Assembly (NCBI GenBank): GCA_918807975.1
Contig: OU964928.1
Location: forward strand, 18,713,323 to 18,777,322
Length of the DNA: 64,000 nt
Reading direction: 5' to 3'
Source: Aplidium turbinatum
Taxonomy: Eukaryota; Chordata; Ascidiacea; Aplousobranchia; Polyclinidae
The position numbers and the translations under genes were made by a program. The notes under the pieces are model-generated. The model did not search any database, was not told the DNA's origin, and was given only the letters and a program-made list of their open reading frames with translations. Of the stretch, positions 36,201-46,399 are shown one piece after another; within the stretch, counting starts at the first letter, position 1; the number at the start of each line of letters is the position of its first letter.

Positions 36201-39135
36201 GCATTCAAAATGCTTTTTGAATCAACACGAAAATGAATTTAAAAATACGCCCATTTGCTAATTATAACCAGAAAATTATATTGTATAAGACTAGCCTACC
36301 ATACTCAACTTGACTGACGATATTTCGTTAGTTTACAACAGCTGGTTTCCTAATTTGGATAGATTGTGTATTCAATTATCTATATTATTTAATTTGTATT
36401 ATTTATTGTGAGTGTAATTTGACCCACTGAATAGACCCTAAATGACCAAGCGCCACAGTGCGCACACCTATTTGGCAGGCACCTAACTGTCTGCACCTAA
36501 AAGACGTGGACCGCAAATAATCGCCATATTTTCTTGGCCATGCTTTTCTTCAGTGTGATACTTTCTTTAAAATGCAGATACTTAGTGTTTTGCTATTTGT
36601 TACCAAAAGTAAATCAAACCACCAAACTTGCCTCCAACCATTAAGAGTATCTGTGCTGAATATCCCATCAATACAGGAAGCAACAAATTGGCCTCCTGTG
36701 ATGAATAGGTTATTGATGGTGACAAGCCTTCCACGCACATGAGTTGGAGCCACCTCAGCAATGTACATAGGGACAGTCATGGAGGCGAGACCTTGAACAA
36801 ACAAAAAAGCTACAGAAACATACTTAGCATGATATAGAAAGCTCAGAATCATTTTGTCTAGCACAGGGATTCTAAACCTGAGATCCACATATCTATAGTA
36901 TAAGGGTCTGTGAAACGTTGCAAAGAAGTGTGTGAATGCAGTTACTTTGAGAATTAGCACTAGGCTTTAAGCAAAACCTCCTATAATATGTCTATTTAAG
37001 TGCACTTTTTAAGATCACTCTTTGATTTAAAAGTGCACAGGTTTGATAATTCTTAAAAATGTGATTGTGCCTACAAGCTGTTAAGAATCACTGGTCTAAA
37101 AAGTGTATAAAGGTTTGCTGAAATATTACTCTTACTTACCTATACCACTGCCTACTATAGCTCTGCCAATCAGCAGCATTTCTTTATTGTAAGAAAAAGC
37201 AAGCAGCAAAGATCCTGACAAAAATATAATGCTTGCTAATAAGATAACACCACGGCGCCCCAACCATGAGTTTAGAAATCCTCCAACTAGGGAAAAAACA
37301 GCAGCAAATCCAACAGTGATGGCAACGATTAGTTCCTAGGTCAAAGAAAAAAATTGTGTATTAACCAACTGCAAGCAACTGAACTCGTTGAAGAAACAAG
37401 TCAGATGACTGGTTGGAGCAATTTTGGAAATACTGACAGTACCGTATCCAATTTGCTTACAATGTGAAAAATAAAAACTAATGTGTAGCTTTGATGCTTC
37501 CAGCTGCCTGTTGTGCATGCGTTATTCACAACGTATTACAGTTTATATAAAAACAATAAAAACTATTAATACTACAAAAAGTGCTCAATGCTAAACAAAA
37601 AAGCAAAGCAGAGCAAATTAAATCAAATATAGTTATTACTATCTAAACCAGAGGTGACAAACCTGCGGCCCGCGGGCCGCATGCAGCCCATTAAAGAATT
37701 TTGTGCGGTCCGCAAATTATTCGCATTGGCTTTTGTTTGTTGTTTGAAAAAGAAATTTCATTAATTGATTTGTTGTTTCGGAGCATAATGGTCGAAACAT
37801 TTAGTCAACTTGAGCAAAAAAGATAGAGCCAAAAAAAGAAGAAATCATACTCATATGAAAGCAAACGCTTCTAAAATTAAACTGTCCTCATTATCAGTGC
37901 AAGTACTGTTGCTCTATCCTTTTTGCTCAAGTTGATTTGTTTTTATTTTTACTGTTGTATGTTTCGATTCTGCGTAAGATAACTTCAATTGTGTGGGTTT
38001 TATAACTTTCATCTGCCGTTTGTTACTTTTCATGAATAATATCTTGAGTCGCTTCTAAATGATTGCATAGTAGGTTACGATTACAAAGTTGTGTGGCCCG
38101 ATAACTCACGTATAATTGACAAAATGGCCCGCGACCGCAAAAAGGTTTGTCACCCCTGATCTAAACCCTTGACAGCCTGTTTCACCTAAATGAATCATCA
38201 GAAGATTCTTATTCAAATAGAATCTATTTAGATAATGAGAAAAATTATCAATAAAACATTAAACACTTGTAGACAGATGACGTATCACAAATATATATAT
38301 ATGTTACGCACAAAACTTTGCAATAAGACAAATGACGTATAATTATATATTTGATTTAATTTGCTCTGCTTTGCTTTTTTCTTAGCATTGAGCACTTTTT
38401 GTAGTATTAATAGTTAAAATTATTGTTTTTAATTATATATATATACGCCTTTTGAGTGTTGACAAAAAGACGGGTGTCGTTTACATATGCAAAACTGTTA
38501 GCAACTTTTTATTTTCATATTGGCAACAACATTATGTTGTGCACTGGGGAAACCACCAAACTGAAAAACCATTCACAAATAAACTTACAGGAAAAATGAA
38601 AACCTTCTCTGAAATTAATCCTGTCCGCAGGCTAAGCGAAGTAAAAATAGCCGCCGTCCTCAAGTGGTTAAAAAGCAATCGTTTTTATAAGAGTAAATAT
38701 CTTCTTAATCAGTTGTCAACATTTATAGAAATGAGTACATAACATACCTGCCAAAAATTGCTTAACATAAATTCATCTTTAAGAATTATCATTGCTCCAC
38801 TAATGACACCGGTATCATAGCCAAATAAAAATCCTCCAATGGCAGAAAAAAATGTCAACATGAGGACAAAGCTGTTTGTCTGAAATATTGAAATGTAAAA
38901 ATTATGGTTTATATAGCAGAACTAATCTACCCTTTACCAATAAAGACTACTATACAACAATAATATTGCCACCATAAAAGTATATTACCGTACTGTATAA
39001 AGGAATTCATTATTAAGTGATGAGTGATAAAAAGAGCGGTAAGAAATAAAGATAAATTGAACTGAGTTAGGTTACACTTACTCTTTCAGCTGGTTTCCTT
39101 ATTGAAGATGGCAAGATTGGAGTAGTTTGATCCAT
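30216..39135 (-). CDS. SLC2A13: H+/myo-inositol cotransporter (HMIT, SLC2A13 type)
   Basis: Fourteen coding exons (5' to 3'): 39135-39082, 38879-38748, 37335-37140, 36791-36632, 35892-35766, 35459-35387, 34239-34128, 33491-33328, 33248-33131, 32571-32460, 31782-31653, 31455-31303, 31044-30895, 30292-30216; 1758 bp, 585 residues, all phases consistent. A 12-helix sugar-porter of the MFS moving myo-inositol with H+ across the plasma membrane. Motifs: [14 protein letters not shown] (33-46), LGRRG (87-91), PESPRW (202-207), [10 protein letters not shown] (273-282), ERMGRR (326-331), [13 protein letters not shown] (462-474), [11 protein letters not shown] (532-542). HMIT hallmarks: the long Cys-rich extracellular loop 9 (about 360-445) with C-x-x-C...CGYCY and N-glycosylation sites at 365, 404 and 411, and a C-terminus with YH then acidic DEDSDED. 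Human HMIT has about 60 more N-terminal residues. Intron 4 has a GC donor. The last exon rests on an ACAG|GTATTG donor; read-through would end at 30842. Confidence 0.93.
30795..30866. mobile_element. Short hairpin element at the HMIT exon 13 boundary, copy 2
   Basis: Arms CAGCAGGAAAATCAGTCCT (30795-30813) and AGGACTGATTTTCCGGCTG (30848-30866) are complementary with two mismatches. It starts about 28 bases beyond the inferred exon 13 donor. If the donor is not used, the frame runs into this element and takes its last residues (RKISPA) and stop from it. Confidence 0.7.
31187..31242. mobile_element. Short hairpin element in HMIT intron 12, copy 3
   Basis: CAGACAGCAAATCAGTCATT ... AACTGATTTCCTATCTG around a CACAATGTA core; arms pair with a few mismatches. 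Same family as the copies at 30795, 32638 and 32977. Confidence 0.6.
32638..32723. mobile_element. Short hairpin element in HMIT intron 9, copy 4
   Basis: CCAGCTAACAAAACCCGTTC...inner TTTACATTGATTCAACGTTT, centre GCAGACGTT, then the mirrored arm to GGGTTTTGCCAGCTAG. Nearly perfect arms of about 38 bases, the best-preserved copy in the window. Confidence 0.85.
32977..33053. mobile_element. Short hairpin element in HMIT intron 9, copy 5
   Basis: CCAGCAAACTAGTCTTTTT...CATCGATTCAACATC, centre GTAGACGTT, then ATCAATGCAAAAAAGACT and GATTTTTACCAGG. A few mismatches between arms. Confidence 0.75.
33828..33934 (-). ncRNA. Hammerhead-ribozyme-like unit in HMIT intron 7
   Basis: On the minus strand (sense for HMIT) 33913-33885 reads CTGATGA, A, GCCACA-CTTG-TGTGGC, GAAAG: the hammerhead core CUGANGA / stem II with a CUUG loop / GAAA. 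Flanks GTTTAT and ATAAAC can form stem I. The 107-bp unit is bracketed by an exact 12-bp direct repeat AGTTTTGATATT (33816-33827 and 33935-33946), a retroposition-type target duplication. Penelope-like elements and retrozymes are known to carry hammerheads. Caveats: one extra A before stem II, and G at the likely cleavage position. Confidence 0.5.
34905..34998 (-). ncRNA. Second hammerhead-like unit in HMIT intron 6
   Basis: Core 34968-34940 reads CTGAAGA, A, GCCACA-CTTG-TGTGGC, GAAAG, with the same flanking order as the copy at 33828. A distal stem I of 10 perfect pairs is possible (AAATTAGTTT with AAACTAATTT). Here the likely cleavage position is A, which is permitted in hammerheads. Stem II is identical in both copies while flanks differ. 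Confidence 0.5.
36009..36505. mobile_element. TIR element with TAGGTGC repeats in HMIT intron 4
   Basis: Long inverted ends (about 85 bases) that both contain GCAGACAGTTAGGTGCC, then TGCCAAATAGGTG. The subterminal region repeats TAGGTGC at spacing of roughly 15-30 bases. Between them is a CAGTGGTGTACGCAAG-type end and a run of 12 G. No coding capacity, no clear target duplication. Confidence 0.65.
36630..36631 (-). other. SLC2A13: GC splice donor of HMIT intron 4
   Basis: The exon 4 end reads GGTTGGAG|GCAAGT on the minus strand. Only this GC donor keeps the frame into exon 5 (TGG AG + G TTT ATG gives WRFMLGLA, as in other HMITs). The nearby GT (CAA|GTTTGG) breaks the frame. Confidence 0.85.
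37549..38431. mobile_element. Fold-back in HMIT intron 2 hosting a hAT element
   Basis: Arms of about 86 bases (37549-37634 and 38346-38431) are inverted copies, sharing TACAAAAAGTGCTCAATGCT and AAGCAAAGCAGAGCAAATTA. The hAT element at 37649-38158 lies in the loop between them. Confidence 0.8.
37649..38158. mobile_element. hAT element, 510 bp, HMIT intron 2
   Basis: Ends CAGAGGTGACAAACC and GGTTTGTCACCCCTG; target duplication ATCTAAAC at 37641-37648 and 38159-38166, fitting the hAT consensus nTnnnnAn. Same family as the element at 62187-63313 but inverted. Contains an internal inverted repeat around TTGAGCAAAAAAGATAGAGC and its complement. No transposase. Confidence 0.9.
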
Positions 39136-39707
39136 GCTATTCTTTCAGTTGGTCGCAAACGATCAACTGGACATTTACTGTCACTTTTTATTCAATAGGC
39201 AATGAATGTATAGGATACTTGGTGCTGTTTATTTGTTCCAATTCAACAGTGAGAAACAGGCATTGTATTATTAATTGTCAATCTTTTGAGAGTTTAGAAC
39301 TGCAATTAAACATAACACTATTTTTGGATTATACAATACTTTGATCATACAAAGTAGCCTAGCTGATGAATACGCTTTCTTGTTTGCAAGTAGACTTACT
39401 ATTACATATAAACCAAAACCAGTTGAACTATCAACTTACATGATTCTTTTTTTTATGCTGACTGTTCTGTTCAAGTTTGCTTTATTGGGGGGGAGGGGAG
39501 TTGGTGGAAGTGTGTTTTACTCTACACATACATTTTGATCCTCAATAGAGTAAATTCTCTGTTAAAGTCAAAAATTGATTTTGCAAGATTATTTTTATTT
39601 AAAACAGAACTGTTGCTTTAACCTTTTGTGACAATCCCTGCTAGACAGTCTAGTGGCTTATTTAAAAGACCAGTAACTTGTTTGTGACAATACTGTACTA
39701 ACTGGTA
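39136..39707. other. HMIT upstream region
   Basis: AT-rich; no clear TATA box or splice acceptor next to the HMIT ATG. A short G run lies at about 39488-39498. Confidence 0.4.
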
Positions 39708-39715
39708 GTTTTCAA

Positions 39716-41401
39716 CAGAGGTGGGCACCCGCTACTTTTACAGTAGCGCGCTACCCGCTACCACTACTTGGACCAAAATAGCATGCGCTACCGCTACCAA
39801 TTTACAAAAGTAGCGCGCTACCCGCTACTCGGACCAAAGTAGCGCGCGCTACTGCTACTTCTTCCGCTACTTTTGTCTAAAATGACACTAGGAAACACTC
39901 TTCAAGTCCCTATAGTGACGCAAAAATGACCTTGAAAACGAATGTTATCATTCGTTTACAGTTTACACTGTCATTTTAACGTCGTTATAGAAAACACATT
40001 CTAAGGGAAATTTATTGTTACGCATCTTTCAAAAACACGACCATTTCAAAATGAGAGTCATTAAGTCCTGCCCGCTTTGGCTTAAGCACATCTTTTCCAA
40101 CAGAGAAAAGTCTCTCTACCGCAGCACTGAAAGGAATGGGGGTGTTGTAGGCTATGTAATGAACAGATGTTTTAACTCGGTATTCGAAAAGCTCAAGGAC
40201 TTGCTCCTGTCCGAAAAAAGGCGTCTACAATTGCTGTTTCCTTTTGCACCGACGTTTCATGGGATGGCGCCAACACACCAAAAAGTTCATCCTCGGAGTC
40301 GTGACTGGTATTGGTGCCACTCTTCTCGGTATCAACCTGGCTTGATATTTCCCGCAACAGTCGAGAATTACATGTCTTGACTTTTTCTGGCTGAGCATCA
40401 GCATCATCCGTGGAAACGTAGTGCATAAATTGTAGCCACGACATCTTGAAGGAGGGATGAAGACACGATGCTCTAACGCATTTCATGTTGTTGAAGCACT
40501 TGTTGAATCGTTTCTTCACCCCTTCAAGGACTTTCACTCTCAACTCCTCACAGGTCACAAGATCACTGATCTCGGTCAACTTCTTCACGCAAATTGTAAT
40601 GGTTGGAAGCAAGACTCCGTAATACGCCTTGGACTCGCCCTGGAGAATGTCTAAAGCCTGACAGATAGGTACTAGGTAGGCTTCATCACACAGAGATATT
40701 CGCCGAAAAAGTTGACGTCAGCTAGAAATAAATGAGCTCTTTAGAAATAAGATAAACTATGTTGTAACTTTTAAGTTGTAAGCAGGGCTGATGAAAATTG
40801 AATGGCTGAATCTGGCTGATGACAACTGAATTGGCATCAAAATTGCCTTGTTATGATTTCTTTTAACAAAAACCATTGTGTAAGAAAATTTTATCAGCAA
40901 CAAATATCTTAGCTAACCATTTGTCAACAGTTTTACTTTAAACAATATAATAAACCTTATTTTTGGACATCTTAGCATAGGTGATGACTGATGAGGCAAT
41001 GCTCACTGAATGTAGTCTATATTCTATAAACCATATACAACTTTACTTCGACTATTATTAAAATTAAAATGAACATTATCGATTTCATACCTTGATCGCA
41101 GCTCCACACCAGAAAACGAGATTCCCAAAAAACATCGAAACTTTGCCAGTATTGACTAGAAAAACGCCAGTATTGACCAAAAAAACGAGCATTTTTTTCA
41201 CTTTAAATTAAAAAGTAGCGATAGCGGGAGTGCAACTGAAAAAAAGTAGCGTCTCCCCGCTACCGCTACTTTGAAAAAAATAGCGTCGCTACTGCAGCCG
41301 CTACTCCAACTAAAAAGTAGCGCCGCTACCACTACTTTTACCAAAAAAGTAGCGCCGCTAGTAGCGGCACTACAAAGGTAGCGCGCTACTGCTCACCTCT
41401 G
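39716..41401 (-). mobile_element. hAT transposon with transposase C-terminal remnant
   Basis: Ends CAGAGGTGGGCACCCGC and GCTACTGCTCACCTCTG; target duplication GTTTTCAA at 39708-39715 and 41402-41409. Subterminal GTAGCGCGCTAC repeats fill about 150-180 bases at each end. A minus-strand frame (40612-40193) includes RASCLHPSFKMSWLQ, the hAT 'LHPxFKLxWL' motif. In another frame, 40190 to about 40012, lies FSAAVERLFSVGKDVLKPKR...FEMVVFLK, the dimerisation domain. So the transposase is a C-terminal piece with at least one frameshift; the N-terminal half and BED finger are missing. Confidence 0.9.
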
Positions 41402-41617
41402 GTTTTCAACATAACAGACGAACTGAGATATTGTGAAAAGCGATGCCTTAACTCTTTCAGACATATGTTGCTTACTTTACATAATAGGGGATTAATAAAA
41501 AGCTCGGAGCTGGTACACAAGCAAAGAGGAATGCATTAAAAAAGGTTGAGAACCATTGGCATTGCATTACACCAATGACAAGGGAAGCTCTGTAGTGAAA
41601 TTAAAAACAAATACAAT

Positions 41618-42567
41618 CAGTGTTGCCAGATGTCTTTTGACGTTCGTGGATGGATGGTCATTTATTTTTGTTTGAATGCTAAACAAAAGAAAACGTACAT
41701 AATGATCAAACAAAAGCGTAAAATGTGCATCCAACGAGATATTGCGAAAAACCGTTGCCCTAAAAATAATCGGGTTTTTATTAAAAAGGCGTACGATGTC
41801 GTCGAGTCTTCACTCTTTCACTCAAACAGTTATATGAAAGCAAGAATTGCGTTTTAAAACAGCAAATTGACACAATAAAAAGGAAAAAGGTCGAACAAAA
41901 AAAAATCAAATATAACTACGGTCGCAAGAAATGCAAAAAAAAAATATAATAATGATATTTGACATAAAGTGTGGAAGTGGATGTCGCTTCTATAGCTCTT
42001 GATTCTTAATGAAGTGTTTTTTGCAAGTTTTACTGAACAATTTGTAGCAAGTTTTACTGAACAATTTGTAGCCATGAGCTTTAACATTCTGTTCTAGCAT
42101 TTGGCCTCTGTCATCAGTCCACATATTGTTCATAATTGAAAAAACTTGCTCAACAGGTGCTGATGTCACAAGCAAACAACACACAAACTAGATTGAAAGT
42201 TTGGAATGTTTATGTTTTTGTTGATAAAAGTTTGGAACAATTGGATCCACTTTTGTTCAACAAGAGATGTCCTTACATTTGGCCATGATTCTTTCCTCTC
42301 ACTCTCAGACATGTATTTCTTTACCAAAACGTGCTCATCGAAAAGGAAGTCGATGTTGATCATTTGTTTCTGAAACATTTCGTTGATATTTTCCGCAGAC
42401 CCACTTGAGAAAGAATCGCTAAAATGGCTAACTCAAGTTTGTTTTTTTGTTTTTATGCAAATCTTAAATTGAAAATTCCGGGACAAACTGGTTGACCGGG
42501 CGGGACAACGGGACAAGGCCTTAAAATCGGGACTGTCCTGGCTAAACCGGGACGTATGGCAAGCCCA
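41618..42567 (-). mobile_element. Second hAT remnant with transposase end
   Basis: Minus-strand translation around 42378-41990 shows SAPVEQVFSIMNNMWTDDR, the hAT dimerisation motif, preceded in a shifted frame by residues of the helical domain. A 23-base block (AGTTTTACTGAACAATTTGT and three more) is duplicated in tandem at 42026-42071. Ends CAGTGTTGCCAGATGTC and GGCTTGCCATACGTCC (minus strand) look like paired hAT termini; no clean target duplication. Clearly broken. Confidence 0.65.
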
Positions 42568-42568
42568 T

Positions 42569-42715
42569 ATTAACTGAATTGAATGCTTTTTTGAGATCTA
42601 TAAACACAAAGCACACAGTGTGATTGTTGTTTAGCTCGTTTATGACATCTTCATGAAAGTGAGCAATTGCTAAATTAGTTGAGTAGTTTTAGCGAAATCC
42701 AAAGACAGAAGACAA
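42569..42715 (-). mobile_element. LINE reverse transcriptase fragment
   Basis: The minus-strand frame reads HEDVINELNNNHTVCFVFID then LKKAFNSVN: the RT motif A region (F-x-D-L-x-K-A-F-x-x-V) of Jockey/CR1-type LINEs. It is cut short by the hAT terminus at 42567. Confidence 0.75.
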
Positions 42716-42799
42716 AGCTTCCTAGCTCACGTTCAGCTACTAATCTCAACAAAAAAGATAAGACTTATGAAATGAAGCCAACAATTCAAAAATGACCTA

Positions 42800-43395
42800 T
42801 CATGCGTGGAAATGAAGATTCCACCATCAGAGTTCCTTTCTCCTGGAGCAAAAGCACCATGGACAAATTGGAAAACCTTGAATCGACTCCGAACTGGTGT
42901 TGGTTAAATCCGCAAACACGAGCCCAGTTACATGTATCTGTGCAGGCGCGAATCTAAGAGTTTTTTTCGGGGGGGGCCAGAAAATTTGAAAATCAATTAA
43001 AAAGAAAGAAAAAGCTAAACAGATATGAACAATGATACTACGACATATACGATATGCTAGAAAATAAACATTAAAACAACCATTTTCATCAATTGTGATG
43101 CCGAGGGACTAATATCAGCTGTTTAGAAGCATATCAAACCATTTGATGCGGAAACATACAATTTTTCACAAAATTTCGGGGGGGGCCCGGGCCCCCTGGG
43201 CCCCCCCCATAAATCCGCGCCTGTATCTGTGGCACCAAGCCCGAAACAGCGGACCATCTTCTTGTGTGCCCCTAGCTTATCATCCAATGCAGCAAGTGGA
43301 GCCTTTCAATATAGCCTACAACTCCGTTACGCCGTTGCACAAGAATGGGTCGATCTGTGATGCATCAACCACATTTAGAAGACTCTATAGAAAAA
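42800..43395 (+). mobile_element. LINE C-terminal fragment split by a MITE
   Basis: Plus-strand translation at 42840-42900 gives PWTNWKTLNRLRTGVG. After the inserted MITE, 43224-43280 gives the L-C-G-T-K-P-E-T-A-D-H-L-L-V-C-P end typical of LINE C-termini (CxCGxxxETxxHLLxC). The reading skips cleanly over the insert and its duplicated TATCTGTG. At least one stop breaks the frame. Confidence 0.75.
42943..43223. mobile_element. hAT-like MITE inserted in a LINE
   Basis: Ends CAGGCGCGAATCTAAGAG and ATAAATCCGCGCCTG; exact 8-bp duplication TATCTGTG at 42935-42942 and 43224-43231. 281 bp with G- and C-run arms near both ends (GGGGGGGCC ... GGGCCCCCCCC). Clearly younger than the LINE fragment it interrupts. 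Confidence 0.9.
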
Positions 43396-43434
43396 TACTC
43401 TCACAATTTCTATATCTTCTCTCACACAATCGTC

Positions 43435-43720
43435 GGCAGCAGTGGCCGAGTGGTTAGCACGTTGGGCTCGCAGTCGAAAGCCTGCATGTTCGACTCCAGC
43501 CACCCGCGCTTGCTGTTGTTTCTCTGGGCAAGAAACTTTACGATAATTGCCTCTACCCAGTGATCGATTTCGAGTAATGGGTAGTGCCAAATTTAAGTCC
43601 TGAGTAGAGTAGACAACCGGAAACAGACATTGCCGTCGGCTGCAGCGTGGGTCAAGTGTAGGTCATAGCGCTCAAGTCCGCTTTCCCGCAAGCCGCAATG
43701 CAGGATAAAGATATGAAAAA
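43435..43720 (+). repeat. tRNA-derived SINE, second family
   Basis: Head: A-box TGGCCGAGTGGTTAGCAC (from 43443) and B-box GTTCGACTCC (43488-43497). Then a conserved body, CTGGGCAAGAAACTTTACG...ATTGCCTCTACCCAG...AATGGGTAG, widely seen in SINEs of aquatic animals, ending CAGGATAAAGATATG. The body is unlike that of the family at 7240. Confidence 0.8.
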
Positions 43721-44261
43721 CAAACCGAAAACAAACAAACAAACAATCTCTCCATCTTCTTTTCGGCCTTCTTCTCTTTCTTTTACCAACTTCCAATTGT
43801 CTTATTCTTCTTCCAACACAATCTTTGTCTCACCTTACGACGTGACCCAACCATTTAAAGCATGTCTCAGCTTGTCTTCCTGCTCTCCGACCTGCATTCG
43901 TTCTCTGATGATTTCATTTGTTACACTGTTCTGCTTTGTCAACCCAAGAGGCCTGGTCACAGCGGTAAACCATAATTTCTTCGTGGGAAAATTGTAACTT
44001 AAAGTTCCCGGATCCTTTCGTCTGCATATAATGACCGAAGAAACACACACTTGAACTTCTTTTCAAAAAGTGTATTTCTGTAAAAATTAGCCCACGGCTA
44101 CCGAAAACGAGGGGGTGCAACGCGTACACCACTGAAAACTGTCACTACAGAACAGATTACTTGGATAAAAGACGGAACTTTTGTCCAGCTAGCAAGCACT
44201 AAGCCAACAGTTAAATGTGCGGCCAACTTTCAAACAATCATTTTACGAATGACCAGAATAG
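43721..44261. other. Nothing recognised
   Basis: No coding signal or clear repeat. Confidence 0.35.
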
Positions 44262-44269
44262 ATAGCAAT

Positions 44270-45597
44270 CAGGGTTGCCAGATACTCAAGCTATAGTAAG
44301 GCCAAATCCATTATAAATTAAGGCCAAAAAAAAGCCAAATTTTTATTTACTTCTAAGGCTAAATAAACGCTAACAACTTAATTGAAATAATTTTTTGAAA
44401 ATGCCATTTTACGATCAAATATGACAGATAATAATTTAGCACTGTCAGAGCATAATGACCGGTTCGTTTGCATAATTTGATTAATGAAAAATTACTGTAG
44501 TAGCAGATAAACTAGAAACCATTATTACTTCTAATAATAATAATCATGCTTTTATTTGCGCCCATTGCGATAACATACAGTAGGCCTACACTGCGATCAC
44601 AATTCGGAACATCTAGCTAAGAAATAAGCATGGATTTGTCTTATTGAGTATATTTACCAGGGATGTCTACAACTACAGGATTGGAAACTCTTTTCAGTGC
44701 TATACATGACTACAGAAGAATTATTAAAATAAAACACTGTTTGTATCAACTAAAGAATGTATAAAATTCAATTTCGCAATAACAATATAAAATATAGCCT
44801 ACACTCACATCAAAACTTATTTGATGTATAGAAGTTTAAAACCACAAATCTAATAAATCAAAAATAAACGAATGCAAAGATTCCCTGTCGTTCTGTAGCA
44901 TTTTGCGTATTGCAAACCGGATCAGAAGTAAACGTGGAGTGTTCAACAATCAGTAAAATGTGTTGTCGTAGGCTTTTATAATAAACTTATTCGCAGACCA
45001 ACCCAGTATGAAATCAATACGTTTAAGATGTCATAAGAACTAAAACTAATACTCGGTTTTGAAATTATTTAGCAGCAAACGAAATACGACAAGATTGCAC
45101 AAATGGAATGCAAACACATCACATTAACAAACAAGGCAAGTGTATACTTTACGGTTTACGGCAGGTGCAACTTAATAGAACCGCCCTGTCCACCGCTAAC
45201 ACATTCTCTACTCTTTACCTATGTCTCTACTCACTAATTAAAATTAAAACGAATATAGGTCAGGCTCTAAGTGATGATAAGTGATACTTTTATATTCAGT
45301 TCAGTTTGTTTTTATTTCTGACCATCACAACGAAAAAAAAACAATATATGACAAACATAGCAGAGGTCTAGAAAAAGGTAGAAGCGACAATTATAAAATA
45401 ATTATAAAATATTACAATTGAAATTGAATTTCCTTAAAATAATACTTTCTAAACCGGTCAAAATTTGCAGCCATAAAAAGGGCCAAATAAGGCCAGATTT
45501 TCTGGCCTTATTTGCATCAATTTTTTTAGGCCAACTGCAATTTAAAAAGGCCAGTTTTCTGGAATTTGGCCTAAAAAAAGGCCATCTGGCAACCCTG
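44270..45597. mobile_element. Non-autonomous hAT element, 1.33 kb
   Basis: Ends CAGGGTTGCCAGATACTC and GGCCATCTGGCAACCCTG; target duplication ATAGCAAT at 44262-44269 and 45598-45605, fitting nTnnnnAn. Subterminal zones repeat AGGCCAAA/TTTGGCC units. A copy of the dispersed repeat of 10207-10455 lies inside at about 45296-45390. No transposase found. Confidence 0.9.
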
Positions 45598-45605
45598 ATA
45601 GCAAT

Positions 45606-46395
45606 ATCTCAAATTCACGTATGCAGTACTGTGACGCAATAATGAAAGACAATTATGAAGTCATTCCAACAGGTGTTTAAAGCTGATGTAATATTTCCTG
45701 TTTAAACAGGCCCAAACAGGCCCAAACAGGCTTGACACAATTCTTATGAACGCTGGTGCAATTTTGGCACATGCTTTAGGAATTTCCATGACGTAATATT
45801 CAGTAGACTTGAACGGTTTTTATATGACGTTTGATTTGGTGAAAATTGTCGGGAACAAGGCCATTGCAACATTTTTATTTCTGCCACTTTCGTTTTCCCT
45901 TTCTGTGGTTTTGTTAGGGCTACCACTGGCATTCCATACATTATTAGCCTACTGGTCTTTCCATCGTTTTATAAACTTTCCTCTTCAGCTATAAAAACAT
46001 AAAAACGAATTGTATTTTAAGGACATTCAAAACATCTCATTTTTGGAAATATTTTGTTTTGTTGAGAAGTTAAATTCCTTGTTTTTATTTTGCATACCGG
46101 TAGGCTATTTCATTTTACGTCTGGCGTTAGTTTTCCATTATCTGCTAACCTAAATTGCTAATAGGCTAGTAGGCTACATTACATTTATGAAACATAGTTT
46201 ATATTGTTCAGTTTCTTCACCACGTCTGTAGGCCTATATCAAACGATCCAAGTTCGGAGAGGTGTGATTGAATAATTGCAATTTTTTTATTTCGATAAAA
46301 TACAACAGAAACGGAATAACAAAAAAAAACGTTGGTCCTCCTTTGGGGGTGTGCACTTGGGCTGAACAACCCACTTCAAAAAAAACTTTCCATTT
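45606..46395. other. Nothing recognised
   Basis: Includes a small tandem repeat CCAAACAGGC at 45710-45732 and one TAGGCCTA near 46228. No gene. Confidence 0.4.
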
Positions 46396-46399
46396 GGCG

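Noticed and set aside
36621-36629. GT donor (CAA|GTTTGG) for HMIT exon 4
   Set aside because: It would shift the frame and break the conserved GWRFMLGLA junction; the GC donor fits.
43345-43997. Open frames over the SINE at 43435 and its flank
   Set aside because: They are frames across a tRNA-derived SINE and a T/C-rich stretch, with no protein signal.
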